A stretch of DNA of 64,000 nucleotides from Macrolepiota albuminosa (GCA_027475525.1 JAMWFC010000028.1:186001-250000); one strand, 5' to 3'; counted from the first letter of the stretch, positions 22,143-33,760 are shown. The notes: a model not told the origin generated them from the letters alone. Program-made: numbers and translations.

Positions 22143-25100
22143 AATTAGTGCAGATAGGAAACTATGAAATAAGCCACTGTTTGAGACAGTGATAGAGGAT
22201 GGGAACTTGGTTTTTGCTCTCTGAATCAACATGGGTTTATAGTTAATTCAAATCAATCGATATGACAGAGATGCATCTCAACGGTTGAATCAAACACTTT
22301 GAATCATAATGATGCTGTGGACGTAATGACCGATCCTGGTCTATCCAGATCAGATTCAATTTGAAGCTCTATTATTGTGTTTCTTCCATACTGCCAACTA
22401 GTTGAGTTCAAGGGATGATGAAACACGTTGTTATAAAAATCTTATCAATCAAAGAATCAATTGCCATCAGTTTTGTCCAGTCTGAGAGATGCCAGGGTTC
22501 AATTGCTCAACAGCTTCTCTGACATCATATGGTACACTTATACTCGACGTTTTATGTATCAAAAACTGAACAATTGATGGGCACGACTATATGTTACCCA
22601 TCCCTAACTAATCTTATCCAGTACAGGACTGGTGGCTTACCCCTGAGTTATACTATTATCCAGAATGGACAGAATCTGGAAGCGAAAGGCTAACAAAGTA
22701 CATGTTAAAATCCATGTCATGTTCTACACGGAGGTATGTATGCGCTCAATATCTGCAAAATAGAGTTTTCTTGTTCACATTGCTCGCTGTAGGGTTACGC
22801 AAACTATGGCGATGAGTTCACGACATTAAATTCGTGAACCTAACAATAGATGTGGAAGCATAGAACACGTCGGGAAAAATCTGCCATACCTTCACCTGCA
22901 TTGGTTCCAGGACAAAGTCAAATCTTGGTCCCACGACAAGGAGGTATGCTCTTTTGATCCATTTTCCATTCCGTTGGGTTGAGACTTTGGCTTTTCCAAG
23001 TTCTTGTCGTCGATAACTATTTTCTTTCCATTGGCGGGCTCGATGCACTTTGAACGCTGGGAGAGACACACTCACCATCTTGCGGACGTTCACCCAACTG
23101 GTTTCGCGTGCACTTTTCCCTGAGTGGGATTACAATAACGTGCGGGTGATGGATTTCAAGGAGGTGTATAACTATGCGAGCAATACGTCGTCGATTTTGT
23201 AACAACAAGGATGCCATACTTTCTTTTACCACTTTTCGTCTGTATATATTGATTATGAATGGATGTAGGTTCATATGACGCTCCTTGGACCTGTAGTTTT
23301 AGACATTGTCAAGCATTTCATTGAGCTTTGAGCTTTGGAATGAGATCAAGAAGCGCATTGTATATCAATAGGGATGGGCTGCTGCAGTGCACAGCAATAC
23401 CAAGGTCTACAGTAGAGTTTTGTCAATGACTGTCTATAAGATTGAATAGTCAAAAAGAAACTAGTACAATTACTGAAGCAGAGAGAGAAATTCTGGCTAC
23501 TATTTATATGAAACTTGAGATTAAATTTAAATGAGTTGAGCTTTTAAGTGAGTTTGAAGGGAGGGGTTTCTCAATGATTGAAGAAGTTGATCATATATAT
23601 TAGTGTCTATCAACATAAATCCAAGAATTGGATGGCATGATATGTATTGATAAGTTGACAAATAAAACATAGAGACTTGACTTCAAAGCCTTGAGTTTTC
23701 ATATTGTTTTTGTAGGCATAGAAGATATTGACATCAATATAACTTCTATATAGAAACCAGATGTATCTCTCTGCAATTGTAGCTTCACATTTATAGCCTG
23801 TAAACAGAGTTAATTTGAGTACTACAACAAACTATGCCAAAAATGAGAAATGAACCTTCTTCTTGTAGGTATTTTTTGGTGCTATATAAGCACAAGATAT
23901 AATTTATATCCAAGATGATTAATCAAAGTTTTTTAGTTTCTAATGGCTCCTCCAATAATATATCAAGTGTATCAGTTAATATAGTTAGGAGATTTGAAAT
24001 TATAACAGTTGATTCTTTAAAAATACATAAATAAAAAGAGTTATAGATTGACAACTAGGTATAAAATGCTGAAAGAAACCAAATTTATAAACTCAATCAA
24101 TATGTCAAAATGCAATTTCAGAACAGATTGATCAAGCAATAAATCATTACAGAAGCAACAGCTTATATAAGCACATTCTATTAGACAGAAAACTGGATCT
24201 ATACAAGCTTACAGAAAAAATAATTCAAAAAGTTTTATGAATACCAAAGACAATGTGGTCTAATTTTCAAGGATGAAAATAAATGAAGAAAACAAAATAA
24301 TGACTGCTAGAGCAAAATAATTATCACATAATTGTACAATTTTTATACATGCTTCTTCAATTACAATAATAACAAAGCATTTAACAATATAAAACAAATT
24401 ACATATATTTAAAAAAAAAACATATGCATATATTCAAGAAAAACAGAATCTCTCAACTTAGTAAAAGAAATTAGTAAAAGAAAAAAACAATAATATAAAA
24501 AATAAAAAGTATGATCTTTCAACATAAAAAAATTAATTAATTACTTAGCAGACATAGTAGTAATAGCCAGTAGAAATAGCCAGTAAAAATAGCCAAAAGA
24601 AAAGAGGCATGGCAATGGCTGAGGTTATGTGAGGAGTACAAATTTTAAGGACAAAATGCATGCCAAAGCAGGTAGTAAAACCTTGATTTACTGAAGTAGT
24701 TCTCAGAATTATATCCTCAGAACATGTAAACAAAACTTTATTGTATATACCTAGACAGACAAGATGTAAGTAATTATATCTAGATATTGTATTAGTGTCT
24801 TTGTATATTGTTGCTCTATGAGATGACACACTCTCAGAACACATAAAAAGAACTGAGGGTGCAGTATTTATGAGTGTCTCTATAAGTATGAGAGTTCAAC
24901 AAAGCAGTCTTTTGACTATGCCAGCCTTGACAATGTGTTCATGGTACCTTTTCACATTGTCACATCAATCATGGTCTAATATAAAAATCTAAGTTAAGGT
25001 TGTGAGGGGCATGTCAGATTAGTTGCTTGGGGTACTGACAGAGAGTAGTATTACATCTGAAAACTTTGTGAATAGTGATAGATGTCTAGATATTGCACTA

Positions 25101-25350
25101 ATAAAGAAGCTAAAATGTTTTATACATTTGTATATGGCTCACAAAGATAGTTCAATGAGGCTGTAAAGTTTAACATAAAAAATTAGTCCTTGTAGGTCCT
25201 TGCCACCTTATGGAATTGCTGTCAGGGGACTCCTCATTTCTTCCTTTTCTCACTCCTTATCTCTTCACTCTCCTTCTATTCATTCTCTTATTCTTCTGAC
25301 ATTATTTCATTTTACTGTTTCTATTCTTTCAACACTATCTGTTAGTACTA
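22143..25350. other. Mostly AT-rich noncoding DNA
   Basis: 22,250-23,300 holds only short broken frames with no recognised family. 23,300-25,200 is strongly AT-rich with many A/T runs and no gene or RNA that I can support. It contrasts sharply with the GC-rich transposons on both sides. Confidence 0.5.
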
Positions 25351-25504
25351 CTCTCAGCCCTTGAGATGCTCTGGTTCTTTAGCCACCATTCAGACAAGTG
25401 TAGGCCCACTCAGCACCGCTTCCAGACCTCTCAGCCCTTGAGATGCTCTGGTTCTTTAGCCACCATTCAGACAAGTGTAGGCCCACTCAGCACCGCTTCC
25501 AGAC
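25351..25504. repeat. 77-bp direct tandem duplication
   Basis: Unit CTCTCAGCCCTTGAGATGCT..., repeated at +77, just before a TATA-like sequence. Confidence 0.95.
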
Positions 25505-25980
25505 CGCTTATATAAGCCAGAGTTTTCCCCTTATTTGTACAAATGTTTGTGTAGGCAATTTTCGAGTTTTTAAGGTTTTGTTGTATTGTACAGTTGTTTC
25601 CCATGCTTCAGAGGCCCCAGAAGCATCCAACCTGGCATAGGAAATCCCTAGACTTGTTCTCTTTGGATCTCCCTCTGCCAGGTGAGTAGCTACCTTGATA
25701 TTGTCAGTATATATTCTAATACACTTTGGATCTCCCTCTGCCCTCTGTGTGACTGAGCCACAGCCTCTAGAGGTCGCCCTTACAAGCGTCATATCATTGC
25801 CTAACTAATTGTCAACAAATTCCAAGTGACCCCGCAAGTCTCAAGCACAAATGTTACAGGAGGATGTAGCTCAATACATTGATATGTCTACATCAGAAAA
25901 AGGAGTAACAGCCATACTAAGGTCATTTGACTAGTCCACCGTCATTGATGTGGGGAAGGGGGGAATGTTACATTACATTT
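25505..25980 (+). other. Possible LTR relic
   Basis: A TATA-like motif (GCTTATATAAGCC, 25507-25519) lies downstream of the duplication. A purine run GTGGGGAAGGGGGGAA followed by TGTTACATTAC (about 25953-25980) resembles a polypurine tract joined to an LTR start. I see no partner LTR and no pol, so this is only a suggestion. Confidence 0.25.
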
Positions 25981-26159
25981 TTGTAAACTATAGTACTACA
26001 AAAATATAGCAATGTCTGTCATAGCAAAAAAAAGCAATGCAATAATAAGCTGTCCATCTTAAATTGTCTATTTTCACTTGTCTTCTGTTGCCTTCTATCT
26101 CTCAGTAAGCTGACTGGATGATCAGGTCTGTTGCATTGGCAGCTAACTACTTTGGAAGT

Positions 26160-27955
26160 TGCTGCGAGCCTGTCCTCTTGGGCCAGGGAGAGAGTCCTCA
26201 GCAGGAACTGGTGGAGAGATGGAAGATGGTTGAGGGGTGATGGAGATGTTCATGCAGGAGACATCTCTGAGGATGTTTGTTGAAGCAGGGATAGAGCGAC
26301 AGTGAGAGCAGATAAGTCAGTAGCATGTTAGGATTGGTCAGTGGCGAGGACAGAGGTGTCACCAGTAGGAATGAATATGTCATTAGTGGCAGGAGATTGG
26401 TCAGCAGTGGGGTCAGGAGTGATTTCTTCCTCTTCAATGATGGGTCCAAGTCCACTGTGCCCTGTTGGATGCACTGCCACATCATCCTGAGCTAACAGAC
26501 TGGAGGGACGGGTGAAGATGTGAAGTCAACTCTGCAAAGTGTCAATCATACCCCAAATATTGTGGATCTGCTTTTCTGTCTGGCAGATTTGTCTGTCATG
26601 GTCTTCAAGTATCTTACCCACAAGAGAAACATTGGTTTGCAGGGTTTCTATGCAGCCACTGAGCATGTCAACTTGAGTTTGTTAGCAATGGAAGAAGTTC
26701 TTGATACGTGGTAACCAGCTCTCCTCAGCCATGACAAACCTGTCCTGCACCTGCTCCCCAACATTCTGCAATGCTTCCTGGAACCCATTCTCTATCCTGT
26801 CCAAATAGCTCTCTACCCCTGCCATCACACCAGCCACAATTTCCTCACTGTGACTAGACTCCATTGCCCGCTCCTTGCCTTTTTCTCTTGACCAGAAGAG
26901 GATCTACTAGGCAGTTGGAGGTCAATGGTTGGGATGGACAGATTGACAGTTTTGATGGTCCTGCGATTGGACTGGCTGGTTCATCTGCTAACTATTGGTT
27001 AGCTATTTGAGCAGGAAAAGAGTTTCATACCGTCATCACTCTTAATAATCCTCACTGACTTCTTTCTCAGTAGTTTTTTCCCCTTTCCCTTGTTGCCAGG
27101 CTTGATGGTTTTCTTGACAATTGTCAGGCTGCATGTTTGTTTGCGAATGAGCTGGCAGGGATTGCATGTAGTGCCACCTTTTGTCCTGACATACTGTAGC
27201 CACTTACTTGTGCAATATTGGCAAGAGGGTTTGATGTGCTGACCCTCGCAACAAGGTGCTGTCCTCAGATACCTGCCCAACAGCATCCCACTGGTAATCT
27301 CCCTCTTTGGTATCCTGCCTTCTTGTTCTTCCTCTTCCTCTTCATCCTTATCCTCATTCTTGTCCTCCTGCTCCTCCAGTATTGGATGTCCACCAGGAGG
27401 TGGACAGTTACCAATGTAAATCACCCATTTTTGCTTCTTGGAGGTTGGTGATAGACCAAATGAAACTTCTGCCACCAGAGGACTTGGTCGTTTTCTCTTC
27501 TTTGGAATTGGTGACAGACTAGACAAATCTCCTGCTGCTGGCCCATAACCTATCTGGTCTCATGCCAGTGCTGTCAACAGACTGGCCTTGGTCAACGGAT
27601 CAGGTCGCTCTTTGCCTCTTCTGCTCCTCTGGGACTATTTCTTCACAACGTCTTTCAACCACCTGGTCATATTCTCATCAGAAAGTGTGCTCTAGAGTAG
27701 TGGGATAACTTTGTTGATGAAACTTCTTCTGGCATCAAGGAGGAGTTTCTTGTCATCCTGGACCTGGCTGATCATTAGCCACATGTCAATCTACAGGACA
27801 ACTGTTAGTGCATATCTATTAAGCAGGAGTGCTTGCATCTTACCAGATCCTTCAGCTGTCTTTTGAGTTGACACAGGTCTTCTCTGCAAGCAAGGTACAA
27901 TACTCAAACATCTATGTTAACGACCTGTTGGTGGAGTTCTTGATTAGACATGGCA
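26160..27955 (-). pseudogene. Decayed gene with Cys cluster and coiled coil
   Basis: Minus strand, starting MSNQELHQQ at about 27950. Small introns (GTCGTT..TTGCAG, GTAAGA..CTGTAG) lead to EDLCQLKRQLKDL and IDMWLMISQVQDDKKLLLD. Then come a basic Ser/Pro/Lys region, a Glu run, a cysteine cluster (CCEGQHIKPSCQYC, TTCNPCQLIRKQTC) and a coiled coil (EEIVAGVMAGVESYLDRIEN). In-frame stops occur in the first third (after NKVIPLL and DVVKK). The cysteine spacing resembles a small zinc-binding module. It is probably one member of a repeat-associated family of mushroom genomes. Function unknown. Confidence 0.45.
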
Positions 27956-28135
27956 GATAGAGGATTAAAGAAACAGACAAGAACTTTATACAAAGCAAGT
28001 TCTGAAAATAGATATCAATGTGACCCTGATTAAATTACAAAAGAAGTTTGATTTATTGCTTGACAAACCTTGTTTATCTTACAGTTTAGTAAATAACAAT
28101 TAGCTAAGCAGGTCAAAAATTCTAGACAGTTTGAT

Positions 28136-28222
28136 ATCAATGCACTACATGGAATCGAACCCATCTACTGCCAGACAGAATGAATACTGATGGATAATAT
28201 TCTACTAGACCATGGATCCTTA
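28136..28222 (-). repeat. tRNA-derived sequence (SINE head or tRNA relic)
   Basis: On the minus strand an A-box-like ATGGTCTAGTAG is followed about 45 bases later by a near-perfect B box GGGTTCGATTCCA (28147-28161). Acceptor arms do not pair and the spacing is long, so it is not a working tRNA. Confidence 0.5.
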
Positions 28223-28409
28223 TTGTATAGTGCTATAGTGTAAATGAATATTAGTCTAATATTCTGTATATAATTAAAAATTATCAGTCTAATATTGTCA
28301 ATTCAATACAGATGCACCAGTTGCAGTAAATTCTTTGATCTATGTATGTACAGGATACCACTCCAGCAGACCCCTTTCACCCTCTGTCAATTTACTATAA
28401 GTAAAAATT

Positions 28410-29170
28410 GATAACATTCAAATTCTGTATGGGTCTGTTTTTGCACTATATGAACACCATCCTGACCTGTACAACCAGTCTTAGTCATTCAGTGGAATAT
28501 TTGTTTATTGAGATTCAATATTGTGTACAGTGGCAGATTCTACTCCTTCTACTCCACCTTAATGGGGTCTAATGGTGTGTTTTTATACGGGTGCATTTTT
28601 GCTCTACATGTATATTGTACTGACCTATAGCAAGTGCCTGTAGTACAATGGAATATTGACACATTGATATTTCATATTGTGCACAAGAGGCAAGTTCAAC
28701 TCCCACTAGTGCACATTAGACATGACTCAACTTTGTGAGTTTAGCATTTTACTAATTGTTATTTACTACACAGTATGATAAACAAAGCAAGGTTGTAATT
28801 TTAATTTTTTCATGTCTTTTTATACTGCTGCATTTTTGCACTATATGTACACCATACTGACTTTTGGTAAGCACCTGTAGTCAAATGGAATATTGATATA
28901 TTCATATTTCATATTCTGGACAAGAGGCAGGTTTGAATTCTGCTAGCACACATTATATAATAGCAGCATGCCGCTGATGTCTGCTAGCATCATTCAAATT
29001 CTGTATGGGTCCATTTGTACACTACATGAACACTATTCTGACTTCTAGTAAGTGCCTGTGGTACAATGAAAGATTGATAAATTAATATTTCATATTTTGC
29101 ACAAAAGGCAAGTTTGACTCCTGCTAGTACATATTAGAGTAGCAGGCCGCTGATGTCTGCTAGCATCATG
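28410..29170 (+). repeat. Degenerate tandem copies of a tRNA-derived SINE-like repeat
   Basis: Four related units of roughly 180-200 bp begin near 28410, 28595, 28815 and 28985. Each shares 'tttttgcactatatg.acaccat.ctgac', 'cctgtagtacaatggaatattga', 'tcatattgtgcacaagaggcaagtt' and 'ctgctagcacacatta' blocks. Each carries an A-box-like element (TAGTACAATGG) and a B-box-like element (AAGTTCAACTCC, CAGGTTTGAATTC) about 45-50 bases apart, the layout of RNA polymerase III promoters in tRNA-derived SINEs. The units are diverged. Confidence 0.5.
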
Positions 29171-29311
29171 AATTTGATTCATTCAAAACTCCAAAGATTT
29201 CTGCAGTGGCATAAGGTGGACGACTTTGCACATCTGTTCATTCCATTGCACATGACTAGTGTCATGTGTACTGAAATGATATGAAATATCAACCTATCAA
29301 TATTTCATTGT

Positions 29312-29413
29312 CACCATTAGACCCCATTAAGGTGGAGTAGGAGTAGAACCTGCTGCTGTACACAATATTGAATATCAATAAATAAATATTCCACTGAACG
29401 ACTGGGACTGGTT
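29312..29413 (-). repeat. Inverted copy of the SINE-like unit at 28475-28576
   Basis: About 102 bp complementary to 28475-28576 with a few differences. In its sense direction it has GTTCAGTGGAAT (A box) and GGTTCTACTCC (B box). It forms a large imperfect inverted repeat with a roughly 730-bp spacer. Confidence 0.7.
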
Positions 29414-29684
29414 GCACCACTGATATTAGCTGGCTCAATAGATGTACAACAGATAATAATGGATGCTGATGGATGCCAGCAGGTCACAATGGCTGCCAAC
29501 AAACTCTGACAGATGCTAGCTAATGGCAGATGATACCAATGCCCCTTGCAAGCCATGAAACCTCTTTTGAGATGTATGCCACCCCTCCTTCCATCTTAAA
29601 AAATCTATATGGGGACCTGCAGAAATGTAGGTGGGTGTTTGTTCATTATGTTATCCAACCTTTGAATCTATCTGTTAGTAACAG

Positions 29685-29795
29685 ACCTGTGGTGCAACAG
29701 TTAAATGTGCATTCTGGTGCTGGAAGCTTCCCCAAGGCCAGGAGTTTGATTCCCCCCCACAGGCATAAGGAGATCAGAGTTGCCTTTTTTTTTTA
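29685..29795 (+). repeat. Second tRNA-derived SINE-like sequence
   Basis: TGTGGTGCAACAGTT (A-box-like) is followed by GGAGTTTGATTCCC (B-box-like), then a T run (29786-29795) that could be a pol III stop or tail. It differs in sequence from the cluster at 28.4-29.2 kb. Confidence 0.45.
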
Positions 29796-29799
29796 GTCC

Positions 29800-30200
29800 A
29801 ACCAGCCTCCATTCCATGGACCTGCGTAGGCCTCTGCAGATGTCTGCTGGTGCCCTGTGCAGGCCTGTGTGGGCCCGCATAAGTTTAAGTCCATTGACAT
29901 ACGTTTGCATAGATGTTCACTAGTGGCTTGCATAGGCCTGCATAGGTCTGCAGGGCTCTTTTATGGATGTATGCTGGTGTTGAGGGTGGAAAAAGGAGGG
30001 AATGGGAGATGCACAGCCTCAAGTTATTGCGGGGAGGAAAGGAGAGGGAAGGAAAGTTGAGGAGTGTTTATTGATGCCATGACGTCCGCCAATGGAGGAG
30101 ATTTTCACTCGTGGGCTGATGCTTGCTTGCAGCCGCTGATGCACGTTGATGTCTGCTAGTGTCCGCTGGCATCTGCTGGGCCTGCATGGCATGTGTGTGC
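29800..30200. repeat. Imperfect short repeats (gcctgcatagg / gatgtctgctag)
   Basis: Irregular repetition of CTGCATAGG-, GTCTGCTGG- and GATGTCTGCTAG-like words. No gene. Confidence 0.4.
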
Positions 30201-30378
30201 CTGCCTTTTATCACTCCACTGGATCATGTCATATAGCACATTGTGACATGTCTACAGCTCTGTATTCTACAGCACTGTGGACACTGCTCCGCTCCAGTAT
30301 AGTGGACTCCACTGAACATGTATAGTATGGCATAAAGCAAGCTTCTATACAATGTATGACATATACCGTTGTGATGCC

Positions 30379-30650
30379 CTACCCTGCTTGCAGAATAAAA
30401 ATTTGGTTTCTTTCCATATGGTCTCTGCTGTATAAACACATAGCAAGATGGGTATATACATCTATTGCTGAGTCTTCCAAGTCACTGAACTTGGATGCTT
30501 TGGAATATGCCTGGATATGTCTGCTGTCTGCCTTGCGCAGCTTTATACTGTCAGGTAACCATAAGATTACTCTTAAAGTGTTATTGATTATGTGATGAAG
30601 ACAGTTATGCATGGCTTCATGATACACCCTCAACCACATTTTGGCTCCTC
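30379..30650 (-). pseudogene. gag: gag fragment related to Gyp-B
   Basis: The minus strand encodes VYHEAMHNCLHHIINNTLRV, then RHIQAYSKASKFSDLEDSAI and HMERNQIFILQ. It aligns without gaps to Gyp-B Gag (RIHMDHMHDRLTRLVDDSL, KHIRAYAGEHRFSQLEDWAM, NMDQERIFVLH). It is a short diverged remnant whose upstream end meets the DM9 gene region at about 30650. Confidence 0.65.
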
Positions 30651-31323
30651 TCGCAGAAACGAATTCTATTCTCCCGCGGACTATATGGGCGCTCACGGCA
30701 CTCCCCCTGCGACTCCCCCTCCTTTCCCGAGTACTGAAGATGCTCCTGTCCAGAATGCCGCTCCCAATTCCCCATCTGTCTCTCAGTCCCGCACCCACCA
30801 TGCAGCTTATGCGCCGCCACGTGGTCATCGTGTAACTCTGACGACAACATCTCCTTTCCCTGACGCTGCAGTCACTGGCTCGCCCGTATCTTATGATTCC
30901 GATGGTTCACCCCTCTTCGTCGGCTCTGCCTTCTTCAAGAACTCGCTCCACCCCTGTAAGATCGGACCTCATCTCCAGCCTTTTGCCTCGGTCGCTTATG
31001 GTGGCAAGGAGCGCCCGGAGCATGAAGAGGTTGATCTTCTCCCCTTCGATCCACAGACGATGGAGTGGGTTCATACCTCGAACGGTAAAATACCTTCGGA
31101 GAGATGCCCTGTCGAAGGCGGATATGACGTAAACGACGCGACATTGTATCATGGTCTTGCATTGGTAAATGGAGTCAAAGTTCCTGGCAAGACGGGCGAA
31201 CACTTAGGTGCTTGTTGTGTTTCATCCGGAGGGGCTGAAGTTGTTATCGGCGAGTACGAAATTTTGTGCTGGCGACAAGGCGTTAAACTTCACGAGGGCT
31301 TGGTAATGAAACCATGTTGGTAA
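30592..31323 (+). CDS. DM9/DUF3421 domain protein
   Basis: The frame is open from 30592, but the first part overlaps the antisense gag remnant, so the ATG at about 30691 (MGAHGTPPATPPPFPS) is a better start. After a low-complexity Pro/Ser/Thr region, the C-terminal 140 residues carry a DM9-type fold. Its blocks are PFDPQTMEWVHTSNGKIPSE, ERCPVEGGYDVNDATLYHG, VNGVKVPGKTGEHLG and SSGGAEVVIGEYEILCW. DM9 (DUF3421) proteins in animals are mannose-binding lectins; fungal members are poorly studied. The single domain appears complete (about two repeats' worth). No signal peptide seen. Confidence 0.65.
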   Translation: MMKTVMHGFMIHPQPHFGSSRRNEFYSPADYMGAHGTPPATPPPFPSTEDAPVQNAAPNSPSVSQSRTHHAAYAPPRGHRVTLTTTSPFPDAAVTGSPVSYDSDGSPLFVGSAFFKNSLHPCKIGPHLQPFASVAYGGKERPEHEEVDLLPFDPQTMEWVHTSNGKIPSERCPVEGGYDVNDATLYHGLALVNGVKVPGKTGEHLGACCVSSGGAEVVIGEYEILCWRQGVKLHEGLVMKPCW

Positions 31324-32733
31324 TGTACAAGAAACGGAGGAGAGAGGATATCAGCTCCTGTTCGTCGGAATATATACGTTGTAGTATGTAGTCTCAACGT
31401 AATGTCCAAGAGTTCTCTCCTCAAAAGAAATGGTGACCGAAACAGATCTGTGGTAGGAAAACGGACTTGACAGATGGAAATGGTCGGCACGACGAGCGAC
31501 ATCGTCTTTGATCCTTAATCACACTCTGGCTCTTTTCGCTGAAACGAATTCTATTCTCTCCATTCGACTTTCGTACCCTAGGAGGAAACTATCACGCGGC
31601 AGGTATCTCCTCTTGTTATCTCTACTCGTGCTCTGACTCCAGGGAACGACCGACTATCGAGGACTGTTGGAGATGGATCGCGGGGCGCATCGAACCACGT
31701 GACCCAGCGCCGCCGCCGCAGAGGGAAAGTTCGAATTAGGAAATGAAACTATACAGTTGAGTAGTGATATGTCGGTCTTCGGAACACGGAACACCTCAGT
31801 CGTTAACACACCGACTGAGGTGAGCATATACCAATTACCTACTCGTATGTCAGAGCGCAGATAATAACTAGAGCGTTTAAATAAAATAAGCAGATTTAGA
31901 TTCAGAGTTTCGAGATAGAACTTAGGATGACTGAGATTTGAGACGAAACAACTGTGTTGATTGCCTAGAGACTTGTAACGAAGACAGAGTTTTTATATGT
32001 AGTTATGTAAAGGAGAAGTAATAAGGAGCGATAAAGAATAGGAAACTGAATCAGTCTATGAGGTCATGTATGACGAGATAAGAAAAGGAAAAGGAGAAAA
32101 AGGAGAATGAGAATTTGAATAAGGAGAAGTCGACGAAATTAGAATGAATCAGAAATCGGAATATACTTGGTGATTTTCTTGATTTTCTTGACATCGTACC
32201 AATACTCATATACATTAGTTCTATTGTGCTTAACAGGTAGTTATACCAATATAGTTGTTAACACACCGACTGAGTTCTATTGTGCTTAACAAGGACATTC
32301 CCTCAGTGAGACAACGGGTTTCCTATTCACCGATGCCGCCACCCCTTGGTTTGCCTGGTTCACGTGACTCAACACCCAATTAGGCTTAGTGTACCGCTAA
32401 AAGAATACGATATATTTCTTGACTTATACGCAATACGCAATGATAGGACTGATCGCATGGACGTCACCGATTACACGTCTCATCTATACTTTGACGAAAC
32501 CTCCTTTTTTATTCAAACGTGGGTCACCTGCGCCCCACCTCTCTGAAAAAGGATGTTCTCCTAAAAGCAATGTGGCGCTTCCCAAATACGAACGTAGCCC
32601 CTCTATCCAAAGAAAATTGCATAAATACCCCCAGGATGCGGGATGAGCTGCAGCATTCCAATCCCTTCTCTTCGGATTGGACACACCACACCACAAAATC
32701 GCACACTCAGCCTCACATTGACTCACTTGCACC
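31324..32733. other. Intergenic; palindrome and short duplications
   Basis: No gene. A stretch at about 31530-31570 is a diverged copy of 30637-30680 (both carry GAAACGAATTCTATTCTC). GTTAACACACCGACTGAG occurs at 31802-31819 and again at 32257-32274. GTTCTATTGTGCTTAACA occurs at 32218 and 32274 (56 bp apart). A TATA-like and CCAAT-poor region precedes the secreted-protein gene. Confidence 0.4.
31792..31822. repeat. Perfect 11-bp inverted repeat
   Basis: CACCTCAGTCG / CGACTGAGGTG with a 9-base spacer. The right arm with its spacer recurs near 32257, as if marking two ends of a roughly 470-bp insert. Confidence 0.7.
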
Positions 32734-33490
32734 ATGAAATTCAACACCATCACAGTGACCGTCATCTTCTTCCAGACGGCGTTCGCCGCACCTCATCTCA
32801 AGGCCTTTGCCTCGGATCACATGAGCGAGGTTACCTCTCTCCCTTCCGTGTTGCGACAGGATACTAATCTCCTTGCGAAGCGCTCAACCGACCACAATGA
32901 ACCACACGCCATGGAGCAGCCGCAGGTTTTGCATCAGAACAAACCGAAGCTCGGGTGGAACCCCCCGCACAGAGTTCAATCCGTCCCACATGAGGAAAAT
33001 TAGCATTATCGTCGTGGTGGGTGTGTCGCAGCATATTGTGGAACAATGTATATTTTGGTAGTAATATAGCACAATTTTATCTGAAGTTCGAAGTATGAGA
33101 TAGTTCGAACTTCAGGTGATCGTTTCTGCTTTATATCATAAAGTGAAACATTTTGAACTTTATGGAATTTTTCAAATGTAATGAAATAGAACGAAATATA
33201 TAGTAAGTGGAACGCACGTCATAAACGAGTCATATATTATCTTGAACTGAAATCATTCTCCGCAGTTAGACGTCATTTTTCTTCGACAGGGTGGAGATAT
33301 AACGACTGGGACGATGATAGGTATGATGAAGGGTATACTCGCAAGTGGTGGGGCAGGAAGGATCGTGGATATGGATATGGATACCATAAAAACCAGTGGG
33401 GTGGGGATAGGTGGGGGTATAAAGGAGGCCGTCGGTATGGTGGAGGGTATGGGTGGGATAATGATCGTGATTATGGGTATGGGTGGTAAT
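32734..33490 (+). CDS. Small secreted Gly/Tyr/Trp-rich protein
   Basis: The first exon starts with ATG at 32734 and encodes a clear signal peptide (MKFNTITVTVIFFQTAFAAP), then a polar stretch. Its own frame stops at 33001-33003. A second coding stretch begins after TTCTTCGACAG at 33289 and reads WRYNDWDDDRYDEGYTRK, then WWGRKDRGYGYGYHKNQWGG, ending GYGWDNDRDYGYGW-stop at 33488. Joining them needs an intron of about 290 bp, long for this genome, whose donor I cannot fix. The repetitive G/Y/W/D tail suggests a cell-wall or structural secreted protein (effector-like in symbiotic or pathogenic fungi; inference). Confidence 0.5.
33081..33115. repeat. Perfect 12-bp hairpin in the putative intron
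   Basis: CTGAAGTTCGAA ... TTCGAACTTCAG, followed at once by a second, weaker inverted repeat (CATAAAGT / AACTTTATG, about 33137-33164). This may be a small MITE-like insert that lengthened the intron. Confidence 0.7.
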
Positions 33491-33760
33491 GGAAGAAGTT
33501 TTTGAGTAGTGCCGGGATAGTTGTCCTGTTATGATTTTTCGTCACATATAAACCTAATTGGTTCCTTCATTGTTGTAATTGTCATTTCCTTTCCGACCTG
33601 CTTGCAATGTAACCCTTTCCTAGTACTTATGCGTGACGAAACAAGTTCATTGGTTGTTCGATTAGTCTGTAAGAAAGAGTTCGTATACCTATACAGAATA
33701 GATACGAGCAGGATTACCCAGTAGCCTTTTCATGACATTGTATCGCGAAGATTGATGCAC

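Noticed and set aside
23300..25200. Mitochondrial insertion, suggested by AT-richness
   Set aside because: No mitochondrial gene, tRNA or rRNA motif found. Ordinary AT-rich spacer is simpler.
25953..25980. Polypurine tract and LTR start of a copia element
   Set aside because: Left as a low-confidence relic. No matching LTR, integrase or RT nearby.
28136..28222. Functional tRNA gene on the minus strand
   Set aside because: B box is good, but acceptor arms do not pair and the A-to-B distance and anticodon region do not form a cloverleaf.
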